Shown here: in pieces, positions 35,440 through 43,909 of the stretch | Position numbering within the stretch: position 1 is the stretch's first letter | How the letters are laid out: each line of letters starts with the position of its first letter | Assembly (NCBI RefSeq): GCF_009755355.1 | Contig: NZ_WQLB01000028.1 | Span: 1-60,241 of the forward strand | Origin: Deinococcus arboris | Lineage (GTDB): Bacteria; Deinococcota; Deinococci; Deinococcales; Deinococcaceae | Reading direction: 5' to 3' | DNA: 60,241 nucleotides | Position numbers and translations under genes: made by a program | The notes under the pieces: model-generated | The model's input: the letters and a program-made list of their open reading frames with translations, nothing else | Told to the model about the DNA's origin: nothing | Database searches by the model: none

Positions 35440-36189
35440 GTGCTGCTGCTGCTTGTGGCGTTTGTGGGGGGGCTGCTGACGGTGCTGTCGCCCTGCGTGC
35501 TGCCCGTGTTGCCGGTGCTGCTATCGGGCACGGTGGGCGGGCGGGGCCGCCCCCCCGGCATCATCGCCGGATTCCTCGGGTCGTTCGTGCTGCTCACGCT
35601 GTTTCTGGCCAGCGTGGTCACGGCCCTGAACCTCAGCCCGGATGCCATTCGCTGGGTGGCGGTGGTGATGCTGGCGGGCTTTGGCTTGACGCTGGCGGTG
35701 CCCGCTCTGCAAGCGCGCTTTGAACGTGCGGCCAGCCGCGCCCTGCCCCAGCGGGCGGGCGGCGGGGGCGACGGGTTTCTGGGCGGCGTGCTGGTGGGCG
35801 CGACCCTGGGTGTAGTCTGGACGCCCTGCGTGGGGCCTATTCTGGCCAGCGTGACCACCCTGGCCCTAAGCGGTCAGGTGACAGCCTTTGCCGCCGCTGT
35901 GACCCTGGCCTACGCGCTGGGCGTGGCGCTGCCCATGCTGGGCGTTATGTGGGGCGGTCGGCGCCTGCTGCACCGGCCCGCGCTGCTGGGCCGCCTGAAC
36001 GGCCTTCAGCAGGTGTTTGGCGCTGTGCTGGTGCTGTTTGCCGCCGGCATGGTCGTTGGCCTGGACCGGCAGGTGCAGACCGCGCTGGTTGAGCGCCTGC
36101 CTGCCCTGCAACGCCTGACTTTTCTGGAAGAAACGGCGGGCGTGCAGCGCGAGCTGGAACGCACCGACCTTCAGCCCACCCTGCCGTAG
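35440..36189 (+). CDS. CcdA/DsbD-type thiol-disulfide transporter
   Basis: This 249-residue membrane protein has about six helices and the two conserved cysteine motifs of CcdA: SPCVLPVLPVLLSG in TM1 and TPCVGPILASV in TM4. It would carry reducing equivalents from cytoplasmic thioredoxin to the exported thioredoxin encoded just upstream. The GTG start at 35440 lies 6 nt after the previous stop, implying coupled translation. The C-terminal tail LERTDLQPTLP is soluble. Confidence 0.9.
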   Translation: MLLLLVAFVGGLLTVLSPCVLPVLPVLLSGTVGGRGRPPGIIAGFLGSFVLLTLFLASVVTALNLSPDAIRWVAVVMLAGFGLTLAVPALQARFERAASRALPQRAGGGGDGFLGGVLVGATLGVVWTPCVGPILASVTTLALSGQVTAFAAAVTLAYALGVALPMLGVMWGGRRLLHRPALLGRLNGLQQVFGAVLVLFAAGMVVGLDRQVQTALVERLPALQRLTFLEETAGVQRELERTDLQPTLP

Positions 36190-36200
36190 CGGGCAACACA

Positions 36201-36242
36201 GGCCGGGCGGCTGGGATGTGGTGCCCCAGCCGCCCGGCCTTT
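36201..36242. terminator. Strong bidirectional terminator
   Basis: A perfect 15-bp stem (GGCCGGGCGGCTGGG at 36201-36215 with its complement at 36225-36239, 9-nt loop) and TTT end the sigma/CcdA operon. The same hairpin faces the convergent DinB operon. Confidence 0.82.
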
Positions 36243-36762
36243 ACTCGCGCCAGATGGCCCAGTGGTTGTCCAGTTCGTCCATCTGGTCCTTGGTGTGCCC
36301 GCCCTGACGCAGCAGCGCCATGACCTGACCCCGGTGGTGGCTGTCATGCACGATGGTGTGCTGCAAGAAGTGAGCGGGGCTGGCGCGGTAACTGCCTTCA
36401 TTCCAGGGATCGGCAAACGGTTCGCCGGACGCCAGGTGGGCTTCGACGGCCTTAACTGCCGCCTCGTCGCCGGCTGTAAAGGCGGCGTTCAGCTCGGCGG
36501 GCGGGCTCTCCTGCCAGCGCCACATGGGGTCGCCGTCGGCGTCTGTGCGCGTGGGGTCCAGCAGGGGCATGGCGTGGTCGCGCGACAGGTTCCACAGCCA
36601 GCTCACGCGGAAACCCGCCATGTGCCGCAGGTGCCGCTCCACTGTCCAGCCGCCCTGACCGTCACTGAGGGCAAAGTCGGCGGGGTTCAGGGCCGTCAGG
36701 AGGACTTCGTTCACGCGGGCGTTGCGGCGAAACGATTCCAGCAAAAAATCCAGGTTCGACAT
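36241..36762 (-). CDS. DinB family protein (distal member)
   Basis: This 173-residue four-helix-bundle protein shows the DinB/YfiT metal site: His in ERHLRHMAGF and the C-terminal HDSHHRGQVMALLRQ. Members include bacillithiol and mycothiol transferases and many enzymes of unknown role. ATG 36762 has AAAGGAG upstream. It ends the minus-strand DinB cluster. Its sequence differs from the two upstream DinB genes. Confidence 0.87.
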   Translation of the reverse strand: MSNLDFLLESFRRNARVNEVLLTALNPADFALSDGQGGWTVERHLRHMAGFRVSWLWNLSRDHAMPLLDPTRTDADGDPMWRWQESPPAELNAAFTAGDEAAVKAVEAHLASGEPFADPWNEGSYRASPAHFLQHTIVHDSHHRGQVMALLRQGGHTKDQMDELDNHWAIWRE

Positions 36763-36783
36763 AGAGGCTCCTTTCAAAGGGGG

Positions 36784-37158
36784 TTAGAGGGTGTAGTGCA
36801 CAGCGTACCTGTGTTCTTGGTCCGTGATGCTCAGGCTCAGCTCGCCGCAGATGCCGCTCAGGTCGCCCTGACCAGAGCCCTCCACGATGCGGTAGAGCAG
36901 CCGCTGCTGCCCCTGAGCCTGGTCGCCCAGATGTGCAAAGGCGAATTGACCTGTCCGGCCCGCCAGCGTGCCCGTAAACACCTCAAGCGCCACATACGCA
37001 GTCTGCGCGTAGGCCAGCATGTGCCCCTGGCTGTGGCCGCTGAGGTCGCCCGTCCAGAGTTTGTCGAAGGCCAGTTCCTGGATGCCGGGCACCACAGCGG
37101 GCAGGTCGCCCGGTGGCCGGAAGGTGACGGCAAACGTCCCGCTGGCGACAGCGCTCAT
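36784..37158 (-). CDS. DUF3224 domain protein
   Basis: This 124-residue protein is a lipocalin-like beta-barrel by composition: TGDLSGHSQGHMLAYAQ near residue 37 and YVALEVFTGTLAGRTGQFAFAHLG, the core pattern of DUF3224, and a C-terminal LSGICGELSLSITDQEHRYAVHYTL-type strand set. Function unknown. It overlaps the preceding DinB gene by ATGA, so the two are co-translated, which suggests a linked role. Confidence 0.82.
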   Translation of the reverse strand: MSAVASGTFAVTFRPPGDLPAVVPGIQELAFDKLWTGDLSGHSQGHMLAYAQTAYVALEVFTGTLAGRTGQFAFAHLGDQAQGQQRLLYRIVEGSGQGDLSGICGELSLSITDQEHRYAVHYTL

Positions 37159-37625
37159 GCCGGTCCTGCGCCTCTGTCCCAGAACTGAGGCGGTTGCAGA
37201 CCCAGTTCCCGCAGGTAGATGCTGCCTTGGGCGCGGTGGTGGGTCTGGTTGTCAATAGCGCCCAGTGCGGCGGCCAGGCCCGTCATCTCGCCCCAGCCTG
37301 TGTGCTGCAGGGTCAGGTAATGGGCGTCGGGAATACCCGGCAATTCGCGGGACAACCGCGCGGTTTGCTCGGCCCAGGCCGAGCGCAGACTGGCGGGGTC
37401 GGTGCTCGGCGCCTCGGCCCAGCGCGGCTCTCCCCAGTGCCCGCTGCTCAGGCCCGCCAGCACATAGTCGGTCTGGCCGTGAACCTCCCAGAGCATCGCG
37501 CCGAAGGGCCGCAGGGGCTCGGCTGGGGCGTAGGTCAACAGGGCGCTGTCTGGAAACGCCGCCAGATAGTGCCCGGTCAGGCGGTGGTGACCCAGCCAGT
37601 GGGCGGCGAGTTCGGCCGACAGCAT
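37155..37625 (-). CDS. DinB family protein (second member)
   Basis: This 156-residue protein is a close relative of the next upstream DinB gene: shared LxxHxLTGHYLAAFP, RPFGAML and the C-terminal IDNQTHHRAQGSIYLRELG. A His in LWEVHGQTDY and the C-terminal HH support a metal site. ATG 37625 overlaps the upstream TGA as TGATG, and its stop overlaps the DUF3224 start as ATGA. It arose by tandem duplication of its neighbour. Confidence 0.85.
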   Translation of the reverse strand: MLSAELAAHWLGHHRLTGHYLAAFPDSALLTYAPAEPLRPFGAMLWEVHGQTDYVLAGLSSGHWGEPRWAEAPSTDPASLRSAWAEQTARLSRELPGIPDAHYLTLQHTGWGEMTGLAAALGAIDNQTHHRAQGSIYLRELGLQPPQFWDRGAGPA

Positions 37626-38101
37626 CAGCGCTCGTAGAAGGCGGGCGGCTCTTGGCCCAGTGCGCGCAGGTACACGTAGCCCTGGCCCCGGTGGTGAATC
37701 TCGTTGTCCACGGCGTACATGGCGGCGACCCACCCCGGCATCTCGCCCCAGGGCAGCGGCTGGAGGCGGGCCACCGTCTCGGCCTTCACACCGCTCCACT
37801 CGGCGGCCAGGCGGTCACTCAGGGCGTCCCAGGCGGCCAGCAGATCGGCCTTTGTCTGCGGCATGGTGGACCAGTCGGGTTCGGGCCATTCGCCGGTTCG
37901 CAGGCCGTCCAGCGTCATGGCGCTCACGAACAGCAGTTCGCCGGCCATCTGCCCAAAGGGACGCATGGGCGGCGCGGGGGTGAAGGTGAACAGCTCGCCC
38001 TCGGGAAAGGCCTCGATGGTGCGGCGGGTCAGGGCGCGGTGGCCCTGCCAGTGGGGCAGAAAGGTGGACAGCGACAGAACGGCATCGGCGGTCAGGGTCA
38101 T
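37625..38101 (-). CDS. DinB family protein (first member)
   Basis: This 158-residue protein starts the DinB operon. It shares RPFGQM, the FPEGELFTFTP segment and C-terminal NEIHHRGQGYVYLRALG with the second member. The first metal His seen in that relative (WEVHGQ) is replaced by Leu (GELLFV), so its metal site may be incomplete. ATG 38101 has GGAGG upstream. Translation runs straight into the next gene through a TGATG overlap. Confidence 0.85.
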   Translation of the reverse strand: MTLTADAVLSLSTFLPHWQGHRALTRRTIEAFPEGELFTFTPAPPMRPFGQMAGELLFVSAMTLDGLRTGEWPEPDWSTMPQTKADLLAAWDALSDRLAAEWSGVKAETVARLQPLPWGEMPGWVAAMYAVDNEIHHRGQGYVYLRALGQEPPAFYER

Positions 38102-38132
38102 GGGTGAACCTCCTGTGGGTGAATCTGCCCTC

Positions 38133-38181
38133 AGCGTAATCGTGATTCCCGTCAGGATGTGTCGCCTTTGCCGGCTAGACT
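38133..38181. promoter_or_regulatory. Divergent promoter region, DinB operon and WYL regulator
   Basis: The 86 nt between starts hold a minus-strand TACGCT -10 (38133-38138) for the DinB operon and a plus-strand TAGACT -10 (38176-38181) for the regulator. A small AATC-GT-GATT palindrome lies at 38138-38147 next to the minus -10 and is a possible binding site. Confidence 0.5.
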
Positions 38182-38187
38182 GCGGGT

Positions 38188-39153
38188 ATGTACGACCCAG
38201 CCATGCGGGTGCTCACCGTGCTGGAACTCTTGCAGGCCCGCGAAAGCGTGACCGGCGCAGAACTGGCCCGCCGCCTGGAGGTCAGCCCGCGCACGGTGCA
38301 GCGCTACGTGACCCGCCTGCAAGACCTGGGCATTCCGGTGGAGGGCCGCCGGGGGGTGGGCGGCGCCTACCGCCTCAAGCCTGGGTTTCGGCTGCCGCCC
38401 CTCATGTTCACGCCCGAAGAAGCCCTGGCGGCCGCGCTGGGCCTGCGCGCGCTGCGCCAGCTGGGGCTGCACGCCCTGGCCCCCGCCGCCGAGAGTGCCG
38501 GGGCCAAGCTGTCGCGCAGCTTACCCACGGCCCTACGCGACGACGTGCAGGCCTTAGAAGGCAGCGTGCATCTGGACCCGGCACCCTGGGTGGTGGGGGT
38601 GGGGGCACAGGTGCTGGCCGAACTGCTGCGGGCGGTGCGGCAGGCGCGCACCGTACAGTTCAGCTACGCCGCGCCGGGCCGGGCCGCCACCACCCGCCAG
38701 GCCGACGTGTACCGCGTGGTGCATTTTGGGGGCCGCTGGTACGCCGTGGGCTGGTGCCACCTGCGGGCGGCGCGGCGGTCGTTCCGCCTTGACCGTCTGA
38801 GCGACCTGGCCGTGCTGGACACCACATTCCTCCCGCCGCCTGACTTTGACGCCGCCGCGTTCTTGCGTTCGCAGCTGCGGGCGCCGCCCACGGCCCATGC
38901 GGTCAGTGTGTGGCTGGCGGCCCCACCCGAAGCCTTGCAGGGCCGGGTGTCGCTGTGGGACACCGACCTGGACGCCGAGGGGGGCGGCACCCGTCTGCGC
39001 GCCCAGCGAGAGGACCTGCACAGCTTTGCCGCCTTCCTGCTGGGCCTGGAGTGCGACTTCCGGGTGGATCACCCCCCCGAACTGCGCGCCGAGTTCGCGC
39101 GGCTGCACGCGCGCTGCGGCGCCTATGCGGGGGCCAACGAGCCGGTACACTGA
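38188..39153 (+). CDS. HTH-WYL family transcriptional regulator
   Basis: This 321-residue protein has an N-terminal winged HTH (VTGAELARRLEVSPRTVQRYV), a WYL domain (residues about 150-220, VHFGGRWYAVGWCHLRAARRSFRLDRL) that binds nucleic acid or nucleotide signals, and a C-terminal WCX-like tail. It is divergent from the DinB cluster and is likely its regulator. ATG 38188 has TAGACT 6 nt upstream. WYL regulators often respond to DNA damage or nucleotide ligands. Confidence 0.9.
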   Translation: MYDPAMRVLTVLELLQARESVTGAELARRLEVSPRTVQRYVTRLQDLGIPVEGRRGVGGAYRLKPGFRLPPLMFTPEEALAAALGLRALRQLGLHALAPAAESAGAKLSRSLPTALRDDVQALEGSVHLDPAPWVVGVGAQVLAELLRAVRQARTVQFSYAAPGRAATTRQADVYRVVHFGGRWYAVGWCHLRAARRSFRLDRLSDLAVLDTTFLPPPDFDAAAFLRSQLRAPPTAHAVSVWLAAPPEALQGRVSLWDTDLDAEGGGTRLRAQREDLHSFAAFLLGLECDFRVDHPPELRAEFARLHARCGAYAGANEPVH

Positions 39154-39156
39154 CCC

Positions 39157-39609
39157 ATGACCCCCGCAGCACCGCCTACCAACGACGACCTGGCGCAGGG
39201 CAAGGCCTACACCGGCCAGGGCGTCACCGTGTATTACGACGCCCGCCGCTGCGTGCATGTGGCCAACTGCGTGCGCGGCCTGCCAGAAGTGTTCAGGCCC
39301 AAGGAGCGCCCCTGGATTCAGGCGGAAAATGCGGGGGCGCAGGCCGTCGCCGCTGTGGTCAGGACCTGCCCCACGGGGGCGCTGCATTACGTACTGGACA
39401 GTCAGGAGGCGGAACGCCCCCAGGAGCCCACCGAGGTGCGCGCCCTGCCGGATGGCCCCCTCGTGCTGCGCGGCAACCTGGTGCTGGACACGCCGGCAGG
39501 TCAGGTCCGCGATGTTAGGGCCGCCCTGTGCCGCTGCGGCCAAAGCAGCAATAAGCCTTACTGCGACGGCACCCACAGCAAGGTGGGCTGGACGAGCAGC
39601 CAAGAGTGA
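39157..39609 (+). CDS. 4Fe-4S mono-cluster and CDGSH two-domain protein
   Basis: This 150-residue protein combines a Fer4_19-type (4Fe-4S) mono-cluster-binding N-domain (CVHVANCVRGLPEVF then TCPTGAL) with a C-terminal CDGSH iron-sulfur domain (CRCGQSSNKPYCDGTH, three Cys and one His ligand for 2Fe-2S). It may act in electron transfer or iron-sulfur sensing. ATG 39157 is 5 nt after TACACT (39146-39151), which overlaps the regulator stop. Confidence 0.9.
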   Translation: MTPAAPPTNDDLAQGKAYTGQGVTVYYDARRCVHVANCVRGLPEVFRPKERPWIQAENAGAQAVAAVVRTCPTGALHYVLDSQEAERPQEPTEVRALPDGPLVLRGNLVLDTPAGQVRDVRAALCRCGQSSNKPYCDGTHSKVGWTSSQE

Positions 39610-40037
39610 CGGTGCTTCCAGCGCCCCGCATGCGGGTTTATCTGTCCGTTACGGGCGATTTCGACCCTGACGACTTCACGGCGCGCGTGGGCCTGTCTCC
39701 TTCCCAGACGTGGCGACGAGGTGAACGGAGTGCGCGCGATCCCCAGCTTGCAGGGCGGACTGTCCCCGTGTGTGACCACTGGGCTTTTGGCCTCACTGAA
39801 CGTCCAGAATTTGATCTGGAACTGCTCGTGGATGAGCTGCTGACGCTGGCAGAGAAGGGACTGAGCGCACTGGGTCAGGCTGTGGCCGACCTCGGACTGA
39901 ATCTGGAAGTAACCGTGGTGGTGAAATGGGACCCCGCAACCACCGCCAGCCCAGCCCTTCACTTAAGGGGCCGACACCTGGCCCTCCTGGGTTCTCTTGG
40001 TGCAGAGGTGGACATAGACCTTTTCGCTGACTGCTGA
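39606..40037 (+). CDS. DUF4279 family protein
   Basis: This 143-residue protein shows the DUF4279 pattern MRVYLSVTGDFDPDDFTARVG-L-x-P-x-x-TWRRGE near its N-terminus and an acidic beta region later (ELLVDELLTLAEKG, EVTVVVKWDP). Role unknown. The GTG at 39606 overlaps the upstream TGA; the ATG at 39630 is the alternative if the coupling is not used. Confidence 0.7.
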   Translation: MTVLPAPRMRVYLSVTGDFDPDDFTARVGLSPSQTWRRGERSARDPQLAGRTVPVCDHWAFGLTERPEFDLELLVDELLTLAEKGLSALGQAVADLGLNLEVTVVVKWDPATTASPALHLRGRHLALLGSLGAEVDIDLFADC

Positions 40038-40106
40038 CCCGTTAGGTCGCGGACCTCGCTGTACGGGCGGCCCACAGCCGTGGCCACGTCCCTGCACCAA
40101 CAACGC

Positions 40107-40850
40107 TCAGGCCGTCAGAATCAGCGGCTTCTCCTTGGTAATCATGACCGTATGCTCAAAATGGGCGGCCAGGCCACCGTCCGTGGTGCTCAGGGTCCAG
40201 CCGTCCCGACGCGTCCTGACCCGGTGCGAGCGGCCAGTGGACACCATCGGCTCCACGGCAATGACCAGCCCTTCGTGCAGTTTCTTCCGGTCCTGCGGAC
40301 GGTAGTAATTCGGAACGTTTGGTTCCTCATGGATGGCGCGGCCAACCCCGTGTCCAAAGAGATCGCGCAGCACTGTAAAGCCCCGGCGCTTAACCTCCGT
40401 TTCGACCGCCTGCCCGATGGCATGGACCGGCCGCCCAGCGGTCGCGGCGCCCATGCCCGCCTGGAAGGCCGCCTCGGTGCAGTCAATCAGCCGCATCACC
40501 ACAGGCGAGGCCGGCGGCACCGCCACGGTTACCGCCGCGTCAGCGATGTAGCCGTGGACAAAAGGCGTGACATCCAGGCTCACCACGTCCCCAGCCGCCA
40601 GCGGGCGGCGTGTCGGCAGACCATGCACGATGTCGTCATTGACGCTGATAAAGACGTTGACCGGGGCCTGGTAGGTCATGCGGGGGGCCGACTGGGCGCC
40701 GTGGCGTTCAAAGACCTGACCGGCCAGCGCGTCCAGCTCGGCCGGGGTGACGCCGGGGCGGATGGCCGCCCGGAGCGCGCGCAGCGTCTCGGCCACCACC
40801 TGCCCCGCGCGCTGCATGCCTCTCAGGTCGCTTTCGGTCGTGATGGTCAT
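40107..40850 (-). CDS. map: Methionine aminopeptidase, type I
   Basis: This 247-residue enzyme removes the initiator methionine from nascent proteins. The dinuclear metal ligands are present: Asp in [17 protein letters not shown] (two Asp), His in GHGVG, Glu in AVEPM and Glu in FEHTVMI. A His before the cluster (HGLPTRRPL) matches the active-site H79. The start ATG has TACAGT (40856-40861) 5 nt upstream. It stands apart from secY/infA, unlike many bacteria. Confidence 0.95.
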   Translation of the reverse strand: MTITTESDLRGMQRAGQVVAETLRALRAAIRPGVTPAELDALAGQVFERHGAQSAPRMTYQAPVNVFISVNDDIVHGLPTRRPLAAGDVVSLDVTPFVHGYIADAAVTVAVPPASPVVMRLIDCTEAAFQAGMGAATAGRPVHAIGQAVETEVKRRGFTVLRDLFGHGVGRAIHEEPNVPNYYRPQDRKKLHEGLVIAVEPMVSTGRSHRVRTRRDGWTLSTTDGGLAAHFEHTVMITKEKPLILTA

Positions 40851-40938
40851 GCCTTACTGTAAGCCGGTTCGGCGGCCCGGACCGCAGCCCTGCGCGCCTT
40901 CCCTGTCCGCCTCTGCTGGCCCCGGCGTACACTGGCCT

Positions 40939-42243
40939 GTGACCGCTCTGAACATTCCTGACCTGATTCGCAAGAAGCGCGACGGCGAGAGCCACAGCCG
41001 CGCCGACCTGGAGCAGCTGGTGCTGGGCTACACGCGCGGCGAGGTGCCCGACTACCAGATGAGCGCCTGGCTGATGGCCGTGTACCTGCGCGGCATGGCC
41101 GAACAGGAAACCGCCGACCTGACGGTGGTGATGGCCGAGAGCGGCGACCTCATGAACCTGGCGGGCCTGGAACGCACCGTGGACAAGCATTCCACGGGCG
41201 GCGTCGGCGACAAGACCAGCCTGATCCTGACGCCCATGCTGGCAGCGCTGGGCCTGACCGTCGCCAAGATGAGTGGGCGCGGCCTGGCGCACACCGGCGG
41301 CACCATTGACAAGCTGGAAAGCATTCCCGGCTGGACCTCGGAGCTGAGCGAGGAACAGTTTCTGCGCCAGGCGCAGGAGATCGGTCTCGCGCTGGTGGGC
41401 CAGAGCAAGGACCTCGCCCCGGCCGACGGCAAGCTGTACGCCCTGCGCGACGTGACCGCCACCGTGGACTGCCTGCCGCTGATTGCCAGTTCCATCATGA
41501 GCAAGAAACTCGCTTCGGGCGCGCATACCGTCGTGCTGGACGTGAAGGTCGGCGCCGGGGCCTTTATGCGCACCCTGGAGGCGGGGCAGGGCTTGGCGCG
41601 CGCGATGGTGGACATCGGCACCCGCGCCGGGCGGCAGGTGCGCGCCGTGCTGACCGACATGGACACGCCACTGGGGCACATGGCGGGCAACAGCCTGGAG
41701 GTGCAAGAAGCCCTGGACACCCTGCGCGGCCAGGGGCCCCACGACCTGACCGAGTTGTGTGTGGCGCTGGCCGTTGAAGCCCTCGTCGCCCATGGTGAGA
41801 CTCAGGCGGGGGCCGAGGCGCGTGCCCGGCAGACCCTACAAGACGGCAGCGCCCTGGAGCGCTTCCGCGCTTTCGTGGCCGCGCAGGGGGGCAACCCGGC
41901 CTACGTGGATGACCCCACCCGGTTTGACGTGGCCCCCGGCCGCGCCGACGTGACGGCGCCCACCGCCGGCTTCGTAGAGAAGGTTGACGCGCTGGCGGTG
42001 GGCCGCGCCGTGCTGGCGCTGGGCGGCGGCCGTGAACGGAAGGGCGAGGCCATTGACCACGGCGTCGGTGTCGAGCTGCTGAAAAAGCCCGGCGAAGCGG
42101 TGGCGGCCGGCGAGGCAGTGCTGCGCATCTACCACCGGGAAGGCCGGGGCCTGGACACCGCCCAGACACTGCTGGACGCTGGCCTGAGCATCAGCGCCGC
42201 CGCCCCAACCCCTGAGCCCATGATTCTGGGCCGGGTGAACTGA
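40939..42243 (+). CDS. deoA: Pyrimidine-nucleoside (thymidine) phosphorylase
   Basis: This 434-residue enzyme splits thymidine or uridine to base and sugar-1-phosphate for salvage. It carries the signature [17 protein letters not shown] (phosphate and substrate binding), [19 protein letters not shown], and a C-terminal beta domain ([27 protein letters not shown]). The start is GTG 40939, 5 nt after TACACT (40928-40933). Thymidine versus general pyrimidine specificity cannot be separated by eye. Confidence 0.92.
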   Translation: MTALNIPDLIRKKRDGESHSRADLEQLVLGYTRGEVPDYQMSAWLMAVYLRGMAEQETADLTVVMAESGDLMNLAGLERTVDKHSTGGVGDKTSLILTPMLAALGLTVAKMSGRGLAHTGGTIDKLESIPGWTSELSEEQFLRQAQEIGLALVGQSKDLAPADGKLYALRDVTATVDCLPLIASSIMSKKLASGAHTVVLDVKVGAGAFMRTLEAGQGLARAMVDIGTRAGRQVRAVLTDMDTPLGHMAGNSLEVQEALDTLRGQGPHDLTELCVALAVEALVAHGETQAGAEARARQTLQDGSALERFRAFVAAQGGNPAYVDDPTRFDVAPGRADVTAPTAGFVEKVDALAVGRAVLALGGGRERKGEAIDHGVGVELLKKPGEAVAAGEAVLRIYHREGRGLDTAQTLLDAGLSISAAAPTPEPMILGRVN

Positions 42244-42424
42244 GAGGGGCTACCAGCGCTGCCTTGGGGAGGAGGGCACGCCTCTTATTGCCGTTGAGGC
42301 TGCAAGTTCCGCTCACTTTGTCCGTCTCAGAGTGGTGAAGGTCATCAACCCTCAACCGCTCTGAGGTCCACGCTCAGCGTGGCCTAAGGGAAGTGGACGG
42401 CCAGAAGCGTGCCCGTCCCCCGGC

Positions 42425-42808
42425 TTATGGGAGCCGCAGCGCCTTACAGATGGTGCCCGGTGCGGGCGGCCGGACTGGGGCGGTGCTGGACACGATGACC
42501 TGCTCGGTCTTGCCCACGTAGCCCTCGCAGCGGGCCAGCTGTTCCAAGTAGGCCGGGTCACTGGCAGCCTGGATGGCGTCTTTGAGCACCCGCACGTCGC
42601 CTTCCAGCAGCGCCACCCGGTCTAGCGTCTCGCGGGTCTGCGCCGACCAGACCACACTGCGGTAGGCCAGGTGCCCCAGCTGAAAACTTAGCTGCACGAT
42701 GCCCAGCGCCGCCAGCACGCTGGCCACCATCATGCTCAGGGGCAGGCGCTGAAGGCGCCGCCACCAGACGCGCCGCGCCGGCAGGGGCGGGGGGGGAGTG
42801 TCACTCAT
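42425..42808 (-). CDS. FtsB/DivIC-like septum protein
   Basis: This 127-residue protein has a short Pro-rich cytoplasmic tail, one membrane helix (VASVLAALGIVQLSFQLGHL, about 28-47), a coiled coil (TRETLDRVALLEGDVRVLKDAI) and DPAYLEQLARCEGYVGKTEQVIV, which resembles the DPxYIExxAR-x-x-GYVKPGE segment of FtsB/DivIC. These join FtsL and FtsQ in the divisome. The match is moderate. No promoter is evident. The gap 42244-42424 after its stop shows no gene. Confidence 0.6.
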   Translation of the reverse strand: MSDTPPPPLPARRVWWRRLQRLPLSMMVASVLAALGIVQLSFQLGHLAYRSVVWSAQTRETLDRVALLEGDVRVLKDAIQAASDPAYLEQLARCEGYVGKTEQVIVSSTAPVRPPAPGTICKALRLP

Positions 42809-42825
42809 CTGAACGCCGACCCCAC

Positions 42826-42851
42826 CGTCTGGACAGACGATTCAATCTGGG
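42826..42851. repeat. Hairpin with ATTCAATCTGGG tail
   Basis: CGTCTG (42826-42831) and CAGACG (42834-42839) form a hairpin followed by ATTCAATCTGGG (42840-42851), similar to the repeats at 36-61 and 28499-28530 but differing at the end of the tail. Confidence 0.35.
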
Positions 42852-43015
42852 CAAAGCGAGTAGGAGCACCCGCAGACTGACGGGCATAGAGTGGGCACCT
42901 CGGCCCTGTTCCGGGTGGTCAACACAACAGACGGCAGCCCGTATCACGCCCGGCAGCATAGCGTTCCCGCACCCTGCACAGGTGGGAAAAGGGCGGCGGG
43001 GCTACACTGGGCCGC

Positions 43016-43462
43016 ATGACTGGGAAGCCTGAGCAGGGCGCGGCCACCGGGCGCGTGCCCGAACTGAACTGGGGCGACGCCCACCACACCGAGATTCAGC
43101 TGCGCTACGGCGATCTGGACGCCATGGGCCACGTCAACAACGCCCGCTACGCCGAATTTCTGGAGGTGGCCCGCCTGGCACTGGCGCGTGATCTGGGCAT
43201 TGAACTGGCCGGGCGCTCGGTGCTGGCGCGGCTGGAACTGGACTATGTGCGGGATATCCGCCCTGGCCAGCGGGTGCTGATCGAAACGCTGGTCGAGCGC
43301 ACCGGCCGCACCAGCTGGACCAGCGTGTCCCGGATTCTGGCGGATCAGGTGCCCTGCGCCTTTTCGCGTTCCGTGGTGGTGCGGGTGGACGACCAGGGCC
43401 GCCCCGAACCTCTGCCCGAAGAACTTAAGGCCCAGGTGGCCCCGTGGCTGGTCCGCCCGTGA
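43016..43462 (+). CDS. Acyl-CoA thioesterase (hotdog fold)
   Basis: This 148-residue protein has a 4HBT/YbgC-type hotdog domain: catalytic Asp in LRYGDLDAMGHVNNARY and the central helix FLEVARLALARDLG. It hydrolyses acyl-CoA thioesters; the acyl chain is unknown. ATG 43016 has TACACT (43003-43008) 7 nt upstream. A small gene overlaps its stop. Confidence 0.92.
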   Translation: MTGKPEQGAATGRVPELNWGDAHHTEIQLRYGDLDAMGHVNNARYAEFLEVARLALARDLGIELAGRSVLARLELDYVRDIRPGQRVLIETLVERTGRTSWTSVSRILADQVPCAFSRSVVVRVDDQGRPEPLPEELKAQVAPWLVRP

Positions 43463-43746
43463 GGGGCCAGGCCGCCTACGAGGACCGCGTGCTGTATCAG
43501 GGCGACCCCTGGGTGCGGCTGGACACCCTGCCGCGTCTGCTCGCCGAGGGCTGGCGGCGCACCCTGTCGGCCGGCGGGGTGGTCAGCGTGGTCCGCACGC
43601 CCTTTCAGTGGTCCATGAGCAGCCCCGTGATTGAAATTGAAACCGGCGGTTACCTGGGCGACGTGGGCCTGTATGTGCCCGAGGTGCAACTGCCCGAGGC
43701 GCTGACTCTGCTGGGGCTGGATGAAGACCCGGCGAACGAGGCGTAA
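43459..43746 (+). CDS. Hypothetical protein coupled to the thioesterase
   Basis: I do not recognise this 95-residue protein. It is a mixed alpha/beta cytoplasmic protein (RLDTLPRLLAEGWRRTLSAG, VSVVRTPFQWSMSSPVIEIETGG). The GTG at 43459 overlaps the thioesterase TGA as GTGA, so the pair is co-translated; an in-frame GTG at 43444 is possible. Its link to thioester chemistry is inferred from position only. Confidence 0.7.
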   Translation: MRGQAAYEDRVLYQGDPWVRLDTLPRLLAEGWRRTLSAGGVVSVVRTPFQWSMSSPVIEIETGGYLGDVGLYVPEVQLPEALTLLGLDEDPANEA

Positions 43747-43909
43747 CCCGGCCTCTTCTCGCTGAACCGTTGATCACCCCCCGCCGCCTTTCCAGACGAG
43801 CGCGGCAAGCCGTGGAAGCGCTTCGGGTAAAGTTTCGGAAGAGTTTTTCTGTCCTTCTGTCCTGGTGCCCGCCGGCGCGGCGCGCCTTGCCTTTTCTTCT
43901 GGAGCGCAC

